Source: Rubrivirga sp. SAORIC476
GTDB lineage: Bacteria; Bacteroidota; Rhodothermia; Rhodothermales; Rubricoccaceae
Assembly (NCBI RefSeq): GCF_002283555.1
Contig: NZ_MVOI01000012.1
Location: forward strand, 55,572-119,571
Direction: 5' to 3'
Length of the DNA: 64,000 nt
Positions 26,312-35,138 of this stretch are shown here, one piece after another. The position numbers were made by a program, and so were the translations under genes. The notes below the pieces were generated by a model that was not told the origin of the DNA, did no database searches, and saw only the letters and a program-made list of their open reading frames with translations. Each line of letters opens with the position of its first letter. Position 1 is the stretch's first letter.

Positions 26312-27121
26312 CTACTCCGCCGCCGTCTCCGCGCCGCCGCTCGCGCGCCAGCCTGCGTAGGCGCGGTCGTAGAGCACCTGCGCCGGGCCGAGGGTCGGGC
26401 TCTGCGGGAAGAGGGTCGTCAGCTGGTCGTACAGATCGAGCGCCGCCCGGTAGCGAGTCTGCTGGCGGTCCGGGATGCTGCCCGCCGCGTACGTCACCTG
26501 GGCGCGGACGGCGCCGAGGAGCGCGTCGTCGGCGTACTCGCTGGACGGGTACTCGTCGAGCACGTCACGAAAGGCGATCACGGCGGCCTCGTAGTACTCG
26601 CGGCGCTCGTACAGACGCCCGGCCTCGTACAGCTTGCGGGCCAGCTTCTCCCGGAGGGTTGCCGCCAGCGCCTCGGCGGCCGGCACGTTGGGGCTCGACG
26701 GGTACTGCTGGAGGTAGATCCGGATGTAGCTCAGCGCCTGCCGCGTGTCGGTCTGGTCGAGCTCGAAGCGCGGGCTCAGCTCCGCGTACGCCTGAATCCG
26801 CTCGAAGGCCGCCTGCTCGATGCGCGGGTCGGTCCGGTAGAACTCGATGAAGCGCGTGAACTCGCTGCCTGCGAGCAGGTGCTGACCGTCGGCGGCGTAG
26901 GCGCGCGCGAGCGCAAGCTGGGCGTCGTCGGCGAGTTCGGAGGTGCGGCCGAAGTCGAGAGCGGCGCGGAAGCGCTCGGCGGCGAGCCCGTGCTTGCCCT
27001 CGCTGACGGCCTCGACGCCGCTGTCATACGCCTCCTGGGCCGTTCCGAACGTCGTGGGGCCGGCACCACAGCCGGAGACAGCGACGACGACGAGGGCGAG
27101 GAGCCCGGAGCGGAAAGTCAT
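26312..27121 (-). CDS. bamD: Outer-membrane assembly lipoprotein BamD
   Basis: A 269-residue lipoprotein. The ATG at 27121 gives a signal peptide with lipobox VSGC (Cys18). The mature part is built of five TPR-like helix pairs, for example AQEAYDSGVEAVSEGKHGLA and QALSYIRIYLQQYPSSPNVP and YYEAAVIAFRDVLDEYPSSE. The YPSS/YP residues at repeat ends are typical of BamD/YfiO. It belongs to the BAM complex that folds beta-barrel proteins. The start is clear because the upstream extension is Pro/Gly-rich noise. Confidence 0.92.
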   Translation of the reverse strand: MTFRSGLLALVVVAVSGCGAGPTTFGTAQEAYDSGVEAVSEGKHGLAAERFRAALDFGRTSELADDAQLALARAYAADGQHLLAGSEFTRFIEFYRTDPRIEQAAFERIQAYAELSPRFELDQTDTRQALSYIRIYLQQYPSSPNVPAAEALAATLREKLARKLYEAGRLYERREYYEAAVIAFRDVLDEYPSSEYADDALLGAVRAQVTYAAGSIPDRQQTRYRAALDLYDQLTTLFPQSPTLGPAQVLYDRAYAGWRASGGAETAAE

Positions 27122-27363
27122 GAACGGTCGGAGAGTGGCGAGGCGCGATGCGGGCACGAACGGGACCGAGGATGGCGTATTGCATCCCAATCTCGCGCCC
27201 CCTCCTCCCCCGGCGCCGACGAGAACCGGCGAAGACGGGGCTCGCAGCACGCGAGAACCGGTAAATGCGAACTGGCAGGCACGTCAGACTGCTCCACCGG
27301 TTGCCCGATGGCATCCGCCCCAAAGACCGCTCTGCCGGTGCCCACCGGCTGCGTTCCGCCCTC

Positions 27364-28767
27364 CTACTCCAACAGCACCGCCTGGCCGTCGCGGAAGCCG
27401 AGCACGTAGAGGGCCTCGTTGACCTGCCCGCCGCCGAAGCGGAAACGGTGGCCGATGCCGTCATACAGCGACGCGCTGCGGATGCCGTCGGCGAGGTCAC
27501 CCTCGGCGGCGTCCATCGTCGAGAGGAGGAAGCGGGTAATGTCGTAGCCGATCAGGGCCAGCCGGTCCTGGCCGATACCGGAGAGCTCGCGGTAGCGACG
27601 GCCGAACGCGTCGGCGGCGCCCGGCGCGACGAAGAAGTCCTGCGTGAACACCGCGCCGAGGCGGCTCGCACGAGCGGTCGAGGTCGAGAGCCCCTCCCAC
27701 TCGGTGTTGCCCAGCGGACGGGGCGCGCGGTTGAGCGCGTCGAGGGCACGGAGCGCGTCGGCGGCGTAGCGGGGCGCGTCGCGGCCCGTCACCGGCAGGT
27801 AGACCGCGTCGACGGCCTGCAACGCAGACGCGCCCGCCTCACGGTCGAGGTCCTCCCAGTCGGCGGCGCTGGCGAGCGCCGTCTGGAAGCCGACCGAGGC
27901 GCCGAGGCGGGCCGCCTCGGTGGCGAACGCCGCCGCCATGTCGGCCCCGAGGGTGCCGCGTTCCGACGCGACGCCGAGGCGGCTGGCCCCGAGGCGGCCG
28001 ACCGCGTAGCGCGCCATCGCCCGGCCGCGCGCCGGGAAGGTCGGGTTGGCCTGGAACACGAAGCGGCGGCCCTGCCCGACCGCCTCGTCGGTGGCGAGCG
28101 GCGCGATCAGCACCACCCCGGCCGCCTCGGCGGCCTCCCCGGCAGGCGCGGCCTCGTCGCTGAACAGCGGCCCCACGACGGCGTCGGCGCCCTCGGCCAC
28201 GACGCCCTCGACCGCTGCCCGCGCCCCGTCGCCCGTGCCCTGCGAGTCGCGGAAGATCATCCGCACCGGCCGCCCCTGCCCCGACGCGTTGCGCTCGTCG
28301 ACGGCGATCCGGATGCCGTTGAAGAGGGCCTGCCCCAGGTAGCCGTCCGGTCCGGCGACCGGCAGCACGATGCCCAGGTCGAACGGCCGACCGCGCCCAC
28401 TCGGACCGCCGTCGGTGGCGAGGCCGATTACCCGCCGCGCGTCCTCGGCGTAGCGGCTGTTCGGGTACTGGCTGACGAGGCGCGTCGCCGCAGCGATGGC
28501 ACTCTCGAAGTCGCCGTCCGCGTAGGCGGCCTTAGCGGACATCAGCGTGGCCGCCGTCGTCCGCTCGTTGAAGCCGTACTCGTCGGCCGCGCGGTCGAAG
28601 AGGCGCTCGGCCTCGGCGTACTCCCCCTGGCGGAACGACGCGAGGCCGTTCTGGAAGGCGGCCTCCGCGGCCGGGATCATCTCCGCGGTCGCGGGCTGAC
28701 CAGTCGCCGCGAGCGGGACGAGGCCGACGACGGCGAGGGCGAGAAACAGACGGAAGGAACGGACCAC
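27364..28767 (-). CDS. Periplasmic LpoA-like / type I periplasmic-binding protein with TPR-like N-terminus
   Basis: A 467-residue exported protein. The GTG at 28767 gives a signal peptide (SFRLFLALAVVGLVPLAATG). Residues about 35-105 form TPR-like helices, including FRQGEYAEAERLFDRAADEY and RLVSQYPNSRYAEDA. The rest is a type I periplasmic-binding-protein fold: DLGIVLPVAGPDGYLGQA, RDSQGTGDGARAAVEGV, GADAVVGPLFSDEA and AVDAVYLPVTG. This TPR plus PBP fold is that of LpoA-type activators of penicillin-binding proteins and of some Leu/Ile/Val-binding proteins. No permease is adjacent, which favours the LpoA-like role. Confidence 0.78.
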   Translation of the reverse strand: MVRSFRLFLALAVVGLVPLAATGQPATAEMIPAAEAAFQNGLASFRQGEYAEAERLFDRAADEYGFNERTTAATLMSAKAAYADGDFESAIAAATRLVSQYPNSRYAEDARRVIGLATDGGPSGRGRPFDLGIVLPVAGPDGYLGQALFNGIRIAVDERNASGQGRPVRMIFRDSQGTGDGARAAVEGVVAEGADAVVGPLFSDEAAPAGEAAEAAGVVLIAPLATDEAVGQGRRFVFQANPTFPARGRAMARYAVGRLGASRLGVASERGTLGADMAAAFATEAARLGASVGFQTALASAADWEDLDREAGASALQAVDAVYLPVTGRDAPRYAADALRALDALNRAPRPLGNTEWEGLSTSTARASRLGAVFTQDFFVAPGAADAFGRRYRELSGIGQDRLALIGYDITRFLLSTMDAAEGDLADGIRSASLYDGIGHRFRFGGGQVNEALYVLGFRDGQAVLLE

Positions 28768-28868
28768 GGGACGGTGGGAGCGGACGAGAGAGAGTCGGCA
28801 AGATCCGACGGACGGGCGACACCGGCAAGGTCGCACTCTCCACGAGCGCGGCCCTCGCTCCGAATCCT

Positions 28869-29237
28869 TCAGCCGGCTGCGAGGCGGCGCCCGATCACGA
28901 GACCCAGCCCGACGAACAGGAGCCCGACGAGCACGCTCCCGGCTGCGTTGGCCACCGCCAGCCCTCGCCGCCCCGTCTCCCACAGCAGCACCGTATCGGC
29001 GCTGTAGGTCGAGAACGTCGTGAACGCACCCAGGAAGCCGACGACCCCGGCCAGTCGCGCGTCGTCGTGGCGGACCAGCGGCAGCACCAACCCGATCAGG
29101 AGGCAGCCGAGTGCGTTGGCGCCCCACGTCCCCCACGGAAGGCCCGGACCGCCCCACCGCAGCCCGGCTAGCGCGACGCCGTACCGCGCCACCGCACCGA
29201 GGGCACCGCCGAGGGCGACGAGGAGAATGGAGCGCAT
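28869..29237 (-). CDS. crcB: Fluoride channel CrcB/FluC
   Basis: A 122-residue inner-membrane protein with four helices. Family marks: GGALGAVARYG near the N-terminus, WGANALGCLLIG (the conserved Asn of helix 2) and GFLGAFTTFSTYS (residues 67-79), whose Phe and Ser/Thr line the fluoride path. FluC works as a dual-topology dimer that exports toxic fluoride. A single gene, not a crcB1/crcB2 pair. I looked for a fluoride riboswitch in the 85 bases upstream and did not find one. Confidence 0.95.
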   Translation of the reverse strand: MRSILLVALGGALGAVARYGVALAGLRWGGPGLPWGTWGANALGCLLIGLVLPLVRHDDARLAGVVGFLGAFTTFSTYSADTVLLWETGRRGLAVANAAGSVLVGLLFVGLGLVIGRRLAAG

Positions 29238-29322
29238 CGGGTCAGCAGTCAGCGATCAGACAAGGTGCGACATCGAGCCCTTGGCTGCGCGCCCCTCGCA
29301 CATCGCAAGCCGCGAGGCCTCC

Positions 29323-30348
29323 TCACTCCCCGTTCTCCGCGAGGTAGGCGGCGCCGCGGCCCTTGATCTGCTCGTCCCAGACCTGCATCCACTCCTGGCC
29401 TTCGCTCGCGAGGCGGTCCCAGTCGAGGTCCATCGGGGTGAACGTGCCGTCGGCCATCCAGTCGGGAAGCTGGTCGGCCGGGATGTCGGTCCGCGCAGGG
29501 ATGCGGTGGTACTCGGCGGCCTGAAGGAGCAGCGCCTCGGGCGTGGTGACGAACTCGATGAACTGGCGCGCGAGATCCGCCTGCGGCGCACCCGCCGGGA
29601 TGCCGATGGCGTCGACCAGCACCGGGACGCCGGACGTCGGCGCGTGGAAGCCGAAGGGGTAAGTCTGGGCCTGGAGGTACGTGTCGGGCAGGTTCCAGAG
29701 CGTCAGGTCGGCCTCGCCGCGCGAGATGCGGAGGTAGAGCTGGTTGGGGTTGGCCGCGTAGCCCTTCGTGTTCACATCGAGCCGTGCGAGCCAGCGGTAG
29801 CCGTCCTCGACGGTCGGCTGGCGGAGGATGAGCGCGCCCCAGATGGTCCGCATCGTGCCCGACTCCAGCGGCGAGCGAATCAGGATGCGGTCGGCCCACT
29901 CGGGGTCGAGGAGGGCGTCCCAGTCGGCCGGTACGTCCGCCTCGGGGAGCGCGTCGGAGTTGTAGAGCAGCCCCTCGGGCGTCAGGTACGTGCCGAACCA
30001 GCGCCCCTGCGCGTCCTTCGCCGAGGCGGGCAGGGCGTCGGCCCAGGAGGGCGCGAACGGCTGGAGGAGGCTGTCGGCAGCGGCCTCCATGAACATGGTC
30101 TGCGGCGCCCCCCACCAGACCGACGCCTGCGGGTTGGCCCGCTCGCCACGGATCCGGTCGACGATCTCCTGGCTCCCCAGGTCGATCCACTGCACGTCGA
30201 CGGTCGGGTTGGCGGCCTCGAAGGCCTCCTCGTAGGCGCGCAGCATCTCCTTGCCGTGGGGCGAGTAGACGAGCAGGGGCGTCCGGCCGTCGCCCGAGCA
30301 GGCAGAGAGCGTGAGAACGGCGGCGACGAGGAGGACGAGGCGGGACAC
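29323..30348 (-). CDS. Orphan extracellular solute-binding lipoprotein (Fe3+/spermidine type)
   Basis: A 341-residue type II periplasmic-binding protein. The GTG at 30348 gives a signal with lipobox LSAC (Cys17). The fold begins LLVYSPHGKEMLRAYEEAFE. Other marks are QASVWWGAPQTMFMEAAADS, the hinge WFGTYLTPEGLLYNSDAL, and a late DAIGIPAGAPQADLARQFIEFV, as in iron(III)/thiamine/spermidine-binding proteins of ABC importers. No ATPase or permease gene is next to it, so it either serves a distant transporter or acts as a sensor. It is divergent from the M61 peptidase. Confidence 0.87.
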   Translation of the reverse strand: MSRLVLLVAAVLTLSACSGDGRTPLLVYSPHGKEMLRAYEEAFEAANPTVDVQWIDLGSQEIVDRIRGERANPQASVWWGAPQTMFMEAAADSLLQPFAPSWADALPASAKDAQGRWFGTYLTPEGLLYNSDALPEADVPADWDALLDPEWADRILIRSPLESGTMRTIWGALILRQPTVEDGYRWLARLDVNTKGYAANPNQLYLRISRGEADLTLWNLPDTYLQAQTYPFGFHAPTSGVPVLVDAIGIPAGAPQADLARQFIEFVTTPEALLLQAAEYHRIPARTDIPADQLPDWMADGTFTPMDLDWDRLASEGQEWMQVWDEQIKGRGAAYLAENGE

Positions 30349-30456
30349 GGCGAGGTCGGGAGGGGCCGCACCTATCGCCACCGCACAGGCGACGTTCCCC
30401 GAGGCGAAGGGCAGCCCCGCAGAGGCCTATCATTCGGCGTCGCCCTCCCCGCCCCG

Positions 30457-32283
30457 ATGCTCCGCCTCGCCTCCGCCCTCCTGCTGACCCTGGCCGCCGG
30501 GTCGCTCGCCGCCCAGCCGGTCGCCTACGACGTCTCGTGGCCCCACGCCGCCGCCCACGAGACGCGCATCGTCGTCACCTTCCCCGGTCTCGGCGACGTG
30601 CCCGCCGAGGTGGTCATGAGTCGCACCTCGCCGGGGCGGTACGCGATGCACGAGTTCGCCAAGAACGTGTTCGACGTGTCGGCCATCGACGGCGCCGGGC
30701 GTTCGCTGGAGGTCACCCGCCCGACGCCCTACGCGTGGCGCGTCGCCGGGCACGACGGCACCGTGCGCTTCCGGTACACGCTCTACAGCAACCGCGCCGA
30801 CGGCACGTACGCCGGGGTCGACTCGACGCACGCGCACTACAACATGCCCGCTGCCTTCGCGTGGGCCCGTGGCCTGGAGGACCGGCCCGTCCGCCTCACC
30901 GTCGACCCGATCCACGACTGGCGCGTCGCGACCCAGCTCCTCCCCACGGAGGACCCGCACACGTTCACCGCGCCCGACCTCGCGTACTTCATGGACTCGC
31001 CGCTGGAGTTGAGCGACCACCAGTTGCTCGCCTGGGAGCAGGGCGGGCAGACGTACCAGATCGCCCTCCACCACACCGGAACGGACGCCGAGGGCGTCGC
31101 CTACGCGGCTCTCGCCCGGCGCGTGATCGCAGAGCAGGCCGCCGTTTTCGGCGAGTATCCCACCTTCGACTTCGGCCGCTACCTGTTCCTGGCCGACTAC
31201 CTCCCCTGGGTCGCGGGCGACGGCATGGAGCACCGCAACTCGACCATCCTGACGAGCACGCTCTCGCTGGCGGACGGCGGCGACCTCCGCGTCCTCGGCA
31301 CGCTCGCCCACGAGCACTTCCACGCCTGGAACATGGAGCGGCTCCGAGACACCGCGCTGGAGCCGTTCGACTTCGAGGGCGCCAACCCGTCCGAGAACCT
31401 GTGGTTCGGGGAGGGCTTCACGAGCTACTACGACGGCCTCACCCGTGTCCGCGCCGGGGCGATGTCGCTGGACGCCTACGCCGCCGACCTGACCGGGACG
31501 CTCAACTACGTGCTCCTCTCCCCCGCCCGCGCCACCCGCGGCCCAGCCGACATGAGCGAGATGGCGACGTTCGTCGACGCCGCCGTCGCCATCGACGAGA
31601 CGAACTACGCCAACACCTTCGTCTCGTACTACTCATGGGGCGAGGTGCTCGGGTTGGGACTGGACCTGCTGCTCCGCCAGCGCTACGCCGTCACCCTGGA
31701 CGACTACATGCGGGCCATGTGGGAGCAGTTCGGCCGTCACCAGAACGCGACCACGCCCGCCCGGACGTACACCCGTTCGGACCTGGAGGCGGTTCTCGGC
31801 GAGGTGAGCGGGGACGCGGCCTTCGCCGCCGCGTTCTTCGACCGCTACGTCGACCACGGCGACGTGCTCGACTACGCCGCCCTCGTCGCGCCCGCGGGCC
31901 TCATGCTCCGCCCGGCCGCCTCCGAGGCTGCCTTCCTCGGCCGCCTCGGTCTCGACGCGGACGGCGACGGCCTCCGAGTGATCGCGCCCGTGCCGCCCGG
32001 CACCCCGGCCTATGCCGCGGGCATCGCTTCCGGCGACCGGCTGCTCGCCATGAACGGCCGCCCGCTCGGCTCGCCCGGCGCGCTCGCCGAGGCACTCGCA
32101 GCCGCGCGTCCGGGCGACATGGCGACGGTGACGTTCGAGCAGCGTGGCGCCGTCAAGTCGGCCCGGGTCGCGCTCGCTGCGGACCCGACTCTGGAGCTGG
32201 TCCCCTTCGAGGCCGTCGGACAGCCTGTGACAGAGGACATCCGGGCGTTCCGGGAGGCGTGGCTCGGCTCCAAGGCCGACTGA
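30457..32283 (+). CDS. Secreted M61-family glycyl aminopeptidase-like protease with PDZ domain
   Basis: A 608-residue exported metalloprotease. The ATG at 30457 gives the signal peptide MLRLASALLLTLAAGSLAAQ. The Zn site is H285-E286-H287-F288-H289 (AHEHFHAWN). The third ligand is likely the Glu in NLWFGEGFTSYYDG, about 33 residues on. The N-terminal beta domain (about 25-210) contains SPGRYAMHEFAKNVFDV, a typical M61 opening. The C-terminus (about 500-600) is a PDZ domain with VPPGTPAYAAGIASGDRLLA. Family members trim peptides with N-terminal Gly. The frame is open much further upstream but that part is a shadow of the divergent lipoprotein gene. Confidence 0.93.
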   Translation: MLRLASALLLTLAAGSLAAQPVAYDVSWPHAAAHETRIVVTFPGLGDVPAEVVMSRTSPGRYAMHEFAKNVFDVSAIDGAGRSLEVTRPTPYAWRVAGHDGTVRFRYTLYSNRADGTYAGVDSTHAHYNMPAAFAWARGLEDRPVRLTVDPIHDWRVATQLLPTEDPHTFTAPDLAYFMDSPLELSDHQLLAWEQGGQTYQIALHHTGTDAEGVAYAALARRVIAEQAAVFGEYPTFDFGRYLFLADYLPWVAGDGMEHRNSTILTSTLSLADGGDLRVLGTLAHEHFHAWNMERLRDTALEPFDFEGANPSENLWFGEGFTSYYDGLTRVRAGAMSLDAYAADLTGTLNYVLLSPARATRGPADMSEMATFVDAAVAIDETNYANTFVSYYSWGEVLGLGLDLLLRQRYAVTLDDYMRAMWEQFGRHQNATTPARTYTRSDLEAVLGEVSGDAAFAAAFFDRYVDHGDVLDYAALVAPAGLMLRPAASEAAFLGRLGLDADGDGLRVIAPVPPGTPAYAAGIASGDRLLAMNGRPLGSPGALAEALAAARPGDMATVTFEQRGAVKSARVALAADPTLELVPFEAVGQPVTEDIRAFREAWLGSKAD

Positions 32284-32286
32284 CGG

Positions 32287-32493
32287 TCAGGCCTGTCCGT
32301 GGGGGACGGCGTGGGGGCGCTGGCGCTCGGCGTGCGCGGCGCGCAGGTCGGCCTCGCGCCGCGCCTCGGCGGTGGCCACCTCGAGGAGCGCCTCCTGGAC
32401 GAGCTCGCGGAACCAGTCACGGTTCTCCAGAAGCGCGTCCGTCATGGCTTCTTTCAGAGCGGTGCGGGCACCGGGGGTATCGAAGTCGATCAT
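32287..32493 (-). CDS. Small helical acidic protein, possibly antitoxin-like
   Basis: A 68-residue protein with start ATG 32493 and stop TGA. The central part, DALLENRDWFRELVQEALLE, resembles short bacterial antitoxin-like or regulatory proteins with an 'ENRDWFxELVxEAL' helix. No toxin gene lies beside it. The tail is rich in His, Arg and Gln. It sits 3 bases from the convergent M61 gene. Moderate support: good coding character but no firm family. Confidence 0.5.
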   Translation of the reverse strand: MIDFDTPGARTALKEAMTDALLENRDWFRELVQEALLEVATAEARREADLRAAHAERQRPHAVPHGQA

Positions 32494-32600
32494 ACGAGGG
32501 AGGTGGGACGCTCAGAGAAACTAGCGGCGCCGCGAAGCCTGCACAGGGCGAGAGCTCGTCCGTGCCGGGGCGAATCCGGGCGCCCTGCGCTGGCTCCGGG

Positions 32601-34142
32601 TCAACTCGGCAGGTCCTGGCTCGGCACCGACTCGGCGCCCTCCTCCCCCTCCACGAACTGCTGGTAGTGGGCGTAGCGCTCCAGAATGATCGAGACGTAG
32701 TGGACGGGTTCCAGGCCGCGGGCGTAGCCGTGGCGCACTTCGGGCCGGTTGTAGACCGCCGGGTCCGACTTCTGGAGCAGCCAGAACGCGACATCCTCCC
32801 ACAAGGTCGGGTCGCCCCCCTCGGCCTCAGCGAGGCGCTGGGCGTCCATGACGTGGCCCGCGCCCGCGTTGTAGCTGGCGAGGATGAACTTGACCCGCTC
32901 CGTGGGGTCCGCGATGGTGTCTCCCCAGTAGTGCGTTTCCAGCCACTTCAGGTAGCGGGCGGCCGCCTCGACGTTGGCCTCCGGGTCGTAGGGGTCCGTC
33001 AGGCCGAGGTCGCTGGCGGTGCCGGGCATGATCTGGAGCAGGCCCATCGCCCCGGCCCACGACCGCGCCCGCGGCTCGAAGCGGCTCTCCTGGTACATCT
33101 GGCTGCCGAGCAGCCGCCAGTCCCAGCCGACCGTCGGCGCGTAGCGCTTCAGGAGGTCGTCGTAGCCCGAGAGGACCCCCGTCTCGGCGGTCAGGAAGCC
33201 GGTCTCGATGCGGTCCCGGAAGCCCTGGCGGTCCACGTAGTACTTGCGGTAGAGCTGGTTCCAGCGGCGCGACTCTCGGTTCTCCACGATCCAGGCGTCG
33301 AGCGCGGCCTGCAACTCCGGCGCGTTGTCGCGGACGGCCCAGGCGACGCCGTGCGGCGCCCCGATGGCGGGCTCGACGACGAGGTTCTCGTAGTACCCCT
33401 CCTCCAGCCGCGCCACGTTCTCCTGCGCCACCGTGAGTTGGATGTTGCCCACAGCGACGTTGCGGATGAGCGCCTCGCTGGTCGTATCCACCTCCACCAC
33501 CTGGATCCTGCCCGTGATCTGGTCCTCCAGCTCCACGAGGCGGGTGATGTAGGGGTCGTCGTTGGGGAGGAAGACCTCCTGCCCGGCGAGGTCGGCCGGC
33601 CGGCGAATGGGCCGCGCGCGGATCGTCAGGGGCTCGGCGGGGACATCCGTGAGGGTCTCCTCGCGCTCGGCGATGGCCGCGGGGATCTCCGGCGTGACCA
33701 CCTCGGTGGTGTCGAGGGCACCGGAGGCCTGCACCACCACCGGCTGGGTCTCGTAGAGGTTGCGGGTGAACCCGAACTCAGACGTGTCCTCCTCGACCGG
33801 CTGGAGTCGTGCCGCAGCCACGTCGCCGAGGCCCGCGTTGAGGTAGTAGAGCAGGCTGTCGCGCGGCACCACGCGGATGTCGAACACGATGTCCTGGTCC
33901 TCCGCGAAGTCGCGCAGCAACTCGTACTCGAAGCCGAACGGCTCGCCGCGGTACAGGAAGTAGCTCGTCGAGGTGTACGAGGTCAGCGCGACCACCGTGT
34001 CGCGAGCGAGGATGTCGCCGAGGTCCCGTTCGATGGGGTCGGGGATCTCGATTCCTTCCGGGTCGGCGGTCGAGCGAAGGGCGGCGGCGACGAGCCCCCC
34101 GACGATGAGGAGGGCCACGATGGCGAACGTAGAGCGGAGCAT
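32601..34142 (-). CDS. mltF: Membrane-bound lytic murein transglycosylase F
   Basis: A 513-residue envelope enzyme that cleaves peptidoglycan glycan strands. The ATG at 34142 starts a single N-terminal hydrophobic anchor (STFAIVALLIVGGLVAAAL). Residues about 45-330 are a type II substrate-binding-like domain (FLYRGEPFGFEYELLRDFAE, RRPADLAGQEVFLPND). Residues about 335-480 form the SLT domain, with catalytic Glu near 349 in SQMYQESRFEP, then GAMGLLQIMPGTA, VEAAARYLKWL and ILASYNAGAGHV. This fusion is diagnostic of MltF. It precedes no partner in frame; the M14-like lipoprotein lies directly upstream on the same strand. Confidence 0.95.
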   Translation of the reverse strand: MLRSTFAIVALLIVGGLVAAALRSTADPEGIEIPDPIERDLGDILARDTVVALTSYTSTSYFLYRGEPFGFEYELLRDFAEDQDIVFDIRVVPRDSLLYYLNAGLGDVAAARLQPVEEDTSEFGFTRNLYETQPVVVQASGALDTTEVVTPEIPAAIAEREETLTDVPAEPLTIRARPIRRPADLAGQEVFLPNDDPYITRLVELEDQITGRIQVVEVDTTSEALIRNVAVGNIQLTVAQENVARLEEGYYENLVVEPAIGAPHGVAWAVRDNAPELQAALDAWIVENRESRRWNQLYRKYYVDRQGFRDRIETGFLTAETGVLSGYDDLLKRYAPTVGWDWRLLGSQMYQESRFEPRARSWAGAMGLLQIMPGTASDLGLTDPYDPEANVEAAARYLKWLETHYWGDTIADPTERVKFILASYNAGAGHVMDAQRLAEAEGGDPTLWEDVAFWLLQKSDPAVYNRPEVRHGYARGLEPVHYVSIILERYAHYQQFVEGEEGAESVPSQDLPS

Positions 34143-34208
34143 GAGGGGGCAGAAACAGAGAGGACCTCCCCTACGGCTCCCCCCCCGTCCGGGGTCCACC
34201 GGCCCGGC

Positions 34209-35063
34209 CTACCGTCGGTTCTCCAGCACGTCCACGAGCGCGTCGATCATGGCCGCCTGCTCCGCGCGGTGCCCGTGCTGCGCCTCCACGTTCACGTACG
34301 GCACGCCCTCGCGCGCCGCCCAGACCGACAGCGATCCGTCGTCAGTCGCCGCGTCGTTGTCCTGAAGAACGGCATTGAATCCCTCGCCGACGAGCGCGTC
34401 ATAGAGCGCCCGGTCGGTCACGAAAAAGAAGTCGTCCGGGTCGGAGCCCGGGTGGACGGTCACCGCCGCCGCGTCGGAGGCGTACTGCGCGCCCGGCTCG
34501 TAGGACCGCGCCGAGTAGTTGTCGGGCGTGTTGTTGTGGAGCGTCACCACCACATCCGGGCGGACGGCCGTGTAGAGCGCCAGCACCGAGTCCGCGAACG
34601 CCTCCAGCGCCGCCTCGGCGGCCGGGTCGTTGCTCGACAGCGCGCCCAGCGTCCGCGCCCGGCCCGCCTCGGTGAACATGCGGTTGGGGTCGGCCTCGTA
34701 GGACCGGCCGCCCACGCGGAACGTGACGTTGCGGTCGCCGGAGTGCACCACCTCGACCACGCGCCCACCGCGCCGCGCGATCACCTCCGCGGCGGCCTCC
34801 ACCGAGGTGCTCTCGTCGTCGTGCAGGTTGAGGGCGTGGAGCAGGCCGGGCTGCTGACCGTCGAGGCGGACGCGCACGGTGACGGCCCCCTCCCCCAGCG
34901 GGATGACGTGGTCCACCACCGCGACCGTGTCCGCGGACAGCGGAGCGGCTCGGGTGATCGCGGAGTCGGCGCGGCGCAGCGACGGCTCGGTTTCTCCGAC
35001 GGACGACCCGGTCGGCTGGGCGCAGGCGGAGACGGCGAAAGCGAGGCAGAGAACGAGGCGCAT
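34209..35063 (-). CDS. Lipoprotein with an M14-like metallocarboxypeptidase residue pattern
   Basis: A 284-residue lipoprotein: signal MRLVLCLAFAVSAC with lipobox VSAC (Cys14). I recall similar unnamed proteins in Bacteroidota. The residue order fits the zinc carboxypeptidase (M14) fold: H81-D-D-E84 (HxxE in LNLHDDES), D125-P-N127-R128 (the DxNR substrate clamp), H176 (VTLHNNTP) and E260 (YVNVEAQHGH). The spacings (46, 48 and 84 residues) are close to carboxypeptidase A apart from a shorter first gap. Sequence similarity outside these residues is not evident to me. It sits 66 bases upstream of mltF, so trimming peptidoglycan stem peptides is a reasonable guess, no more. Alternative: an amidase-like or AstE/AspA-like enzyme of the same superfamily. 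Confidence 0.7.
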   Translation of the reverse strand: MRLVLCLAFAVSACAQPTGSSVGETEPSLRRADSAITRAAPLSADTVAVVDHVIPLGEGAVTVRVRLDGQQPGLLHALNLHDDESTSVEAAAEVIARRGGRVVEVVHSGDRNVTFRVGGRSYEADPNRMFTEAGRARTLGALSSNDPAAEAALEAFADSVLALYTAVRPDVVVTLHNNTPDNYSARSYEPGAQYASDAAAVTVHPGSDPDDFFFVTDRALYDALVGEGFNAVLQDNDAATDDGSLSVWAAREGVPYVNVEAQHGHRAEQAAMIDALVDVLENRR

Positions 35064-35138
35064 CGAAGGGGTCGAGGGACGAGGGACAGGGTACGGCTGG
35101 CCGGCCCCTCTTCGTACCCCGTACCTCACCGGTCCCGC

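Noticed and set aside
29238..29322. Fluoride riboswitch upstream of crcB
   Set aside because: The region lacks the conserved pseudoknot sequences and is too short and GC-skewed to fold into the known aptamer.
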